Shown here in pieces: positions 61,811 through 64,000 of a DNA stretch of 64,000 nt. How positions within the stretch are numbered: position 1 is the first letter of the stretch; each line of letters starts with the position of its first letter. The notes beneath the pieces are model-generated. The model was given only the letters and a program-made list of their open reading frames with translations, was not told the DNA's origin and searched no databases. The stretch comes from Alcaligenaceae bacterium (GTDB lineage Bacteria > Pseudomonadota > Gammaproteobacteria > Burkholderiales > Burkholderiaceae_B): the NCBI GenBank assembly GCA_029263615.1, contig JAJUFT010000001.1, positions 23,388-87,387 of the forward strand, written 5' to 3'. Both the position numbers and the translations under genes were made by a program.

Positions 61811-63612
61811 GCACTTTGCTCCTGAAGGTCTTCTTGTGTGTCAGATTCGTCCTGCGGTGCGCAGGGCAGGGTAAAGCGGAAGATCGTTCCGCCTTCCGGG
61901 TTCTCCTCGGCCCAAAGCCGGCCATGGTGTGACTCTATGATGGTACGACAGATGTTCAGCCCCATGCCCAGCCCTTCGGATTTGGTACTGTAGAACGGTT
62001 CGAACAGGCGTTCGGGGTTGTGCAGCCCGTGACCGCGATCAATCACGGCGATCTCGAGCGTGGAACCCTGCTGCGAGACGTTCACATGCAGGATGTGATA
62101 GTCGCTCTTTTCCATGGCTTCGACGCCGTTCTTCAGCAGGTTCAATAATACCTGCTCGATCAGAATGGGGTCGGCCAGCACCTTCGGAAGGTTCTCGGGA
62201 ACGTGCTGCTGAATGTCGATCATGCGTTTGCGCGCGTCGATTTCGGCAAAGGCCACGGCGTTGTCGAGAATGCCCTGGACATTAACGCGCTGCCGCCTGG
62301 GCTCGCTGCGTTTCACGAACTCGCGAATGCGGCTGATGATCTTGCCAGCCCGCTGGGCCTGGGCGGCGGATTTCTCGAGGGCCTCGAGCAGGCGCTCCAT
62401 ATTGACATTGCCGGAACGGATCATGGCCACGGCGGCCATATTGTAGTTGGCGATGGCAGTCAGCGGCTGGTTGAGCTCGTGTGCCAGGGAAGAGGCCATC
62501 TCGCCCATGGTGGTGAGGCGGCTGGTCAGCTGGACCTTTTCCTGCTGCCGCTGTGAGGCTTCTTCATGCTCTCGCCGCTCGGTAATGTCACGGGCTACTT
62601 GCAGACGCACGCGGCGGCCGTCCGTCCAGGCCAGTATGCGGTGGTTGACTTCGAACCAGCGCTGAGCCGATTCCGAGTAGATCTCGACCGTTTCGTCCGT
62701 GAAGCGTCCCAGACGCCCGCCCAGCAACTCGGCGTGGCCGCTGGACTGAGCGCCGAAGAACCGGCGATACGTGCGATTGGCAAAGAGCAGCTCAAGCCCC
62801 TCGGTGGTGTCAGCGACCACCGAGATGGCGTCGTCCAGACCTTCCAGCACCGTCATAAAGCGTTCATGCGCGGCCGTCAGGGCCTCCCGAATGCGTTTGG
62901 GTTCGGTGATGTCGGTCATGGAGGTCATCCAGCCGATCTGCTCGCCGTTGGGGTCGCGCAGGGGGGAGACATACATGCGCGCCGTAAAGCGTGAACCGTC
63001 GCGACGCTGGGCCTCGACCTCCAGGCCGCTGCTGGGGGTTCGCCCGGAAAGCAGAAGCTCCAGCGTTTCGCGATGCTGGGCGTGCCGGCCGGGAATCCAG
63101 TAAGGGAAGGGGGCCGTGCGGCCGATGAGGTCGGCTTCGTTCCAGCCGATCATGCGGCAGAAGGCGGGATTCACGTAGGCGATGCGGCCCTGCATGTCGA
63201 ATACCCGCATGCCTGTGGACATGGAGTTCTCCATGGCGCGGCGGAAACCGGTTTCGGCAATGAGGGCGGCTTCGGCCCGTGTGCGGTAGCGCGTGTAACG
63301 CCACAGCGCCAGCAGGTTGAGCACGATGACGAACGACAGCGCGACGATGATCATCATCAGGCGCTGCTGGCGCGTTTCCTGATCGATGGTCACGAACATG
63401 ACGCTGTCATTGTGCAGCTGCTGCAGCCAGATGAAAGCGCCCATCACGCACAAATACAGGACCAAGACGATGACCGGCGTCAGCCAGTAGAACCCGCGGC
63501 GCGGGTGGTGGGCCTGATCGTAGAAGGTGGTGGGGATGAGGGATTTCTTCGAATGACTGGCCATGAGACGGGTGCCGTTGAGCGAAGCGCCGCTGCAATT
63601 GTAGTCGGTCAC
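61807..63612 (-). CDS. Membrane PAS-domain sensor histidine kinase
   Basis: Two TM segments, PAS/PAC, H-box SSLAHELNQPLTAIANYNM, HATPase (LLNLLKNGVEAM, GLGMGLNICRTIIESHHGRLWAEENPEGG). Confidence 0.95.
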   Translation of the reverse strand: MTDYNCSGASLNGTRLMASHSKKSLIPTTFYDQAHHPRRGFYWLTPVIVLVLYLCVMGAFIWLQQLHNDSVMFVTIDQETRQQRLMMIIVALSFVIVLNLLALWRYTRYRTRAEAALIAETGFRRAMENSMSTGMRVFDMQGRIAYVNPAFCRMIGWNEADLIGRTAPFPYWIPGRHAQHRETLELLLSGRTPSSGLEVEAQRRDGSRFTARMYVSPLRDPNGEQIGWMTSMTDITEPKRIREALTAAHERFMTVLEGLDDAISVVADTTEGLELLFANRTYRRFFGAQSSGHAELLGGRLGRFTDETVEIYSESAQRWFEVNHRILAWTDGRRVRLQVARDITERREHEEASQRQQEKVQLTSRLTTMGEMASSLAHELNQPLTAIANYNMAAVAMIRSGNVNMERLLEALEKSAAQAQRAGKIISRIREFVKRSEPRRQRVNVQGILDNAVAFAEIDARKRMIDIQQHVPENLPKVLADPILIEQVLLNLLKNGVEAMEKSDYHILHVNVSQQGSTLEIAVIDRGHGLHNPERLFEPFYSTKSEGLGMGLNICRTIIESHHGRLWAEENPEGGTIFRFTLPCAPQDESDTQEDLQEQSA

Positions 63613-63672
63613 ACGCCCGTGCGCGCATTCACGCGCTGACGACCGGAAACGACGGGTTGCACTTCATTAAAA

Positions 63673-63707
63673 TTCCATATTATGAAAATCAATACCATAA
63701 AATGAAA
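63673..63707. promoter_or_regulatory. Two tandem CCAT-N3-ATGAAA sites, 20 bp apart, in the HK/aceE divergent region
   Basis: CCATATTATGAAA (63675-63687) and CCATAAAATGAAA (63695-63707). Confidence 0.6.
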
Positions 63708-63713
63708 TATAGC

Positions 63714-63742
63714 TTGCTCAGAATCGGGCTTCTCCCTAGAAT
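63714..63742 (+). promoter_or_regulatory. Candidate sigma70 promoter for aceE
   Basis: TTGCTC (63714-63719)-N17-TAGAAT (63737-63742). Confidence 0.55.
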
Positions 63743-63874
63743 GACCCACGAGTCGCGGCTTGGCATTCGCCTTGCCCGGCAGGTCGGCTCGCAGTCAGCG
63801 CGGCCTGGGTGGCAAGCAGGCTCCGTCCGCAGCTATTTGGACATCGAACATTGAAAAATCACAGGAGATCCCGC

Positions 63875-64000
63875 ATGTCCTCTCTTGCACACGCGCAGTC
63901 TTCGGCCACCGAGGTCGATGATGCACTCCTCGAAGAACAGGAATGGCTTGAAGCACTCGAAGCGGTGCTCGATCGTGAAGGTCCGGAACGCGCGCATCAC
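63875..64000 (+). CDS. aceE: Pyruvate dehydrogenase E1 component, N-terminal fragment (truncated by window end)
   Basis: MSSLAHAQSSATEVDDALLEEQEWLEALEAVLDREGPERAHH..., matches the AceE N-terminal pattern; RBS AGGAG upstream. Missing from ORF track because short. Confidence 0.82.
   Translation, partial: MSSLAHAQSSATEVDDALLEEQEWLEALEAVLDREGPERAHH

Overview
This 64 kb window reads as continuous, gene-dense, high-GC chromosome from a betaproteobacterium. The family mix and the surE-pcm-nlpD, gmk-rpoZ-spoT and HK/RR-aceE neighbourhoods suggest Burkholderiales/Alcaligenaceae, but that placement is inference. I support about 60 protein-coding genes, nearly all recognisable housekeeping, transport, envelope or signalling families, plus several intergenic hairpins and candidate regulatory dyads. 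I saw no rRNA, tRNA, CRISPR array, transposase, integrase, phage gene or toxin-antitoxin pair. I did not find a clear new defence or mobile system. The best leads for something undescribed are regulatory or architectural: (1) two 13-bp near-identical CCAT-N3-ATGAAA sites exactly 20 bp apart upstream of a good sigma70-like promoter for aceE, divergent from a FixJ-type two-component operon; (2) a YbdG/MscS-type channel gene overlapping a PII signal-protein gene by ATGA; (3) a 26-bp divergent gap (ubiC / pseudouridine synthase) with back-to-back -10-like hexamers placed for leaderless transcripts; (4) a three-half-site repeat upstream of an endonuclease-like/clsB/ybhN/glycine-zipper envelope cluster; (5) surE-pcm-nlpD lacking rpoS; (6) two small uncharacterised proteins in informative contexts. 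Gene starts were adjusted by eye from the ORF track and are approximate where noted.
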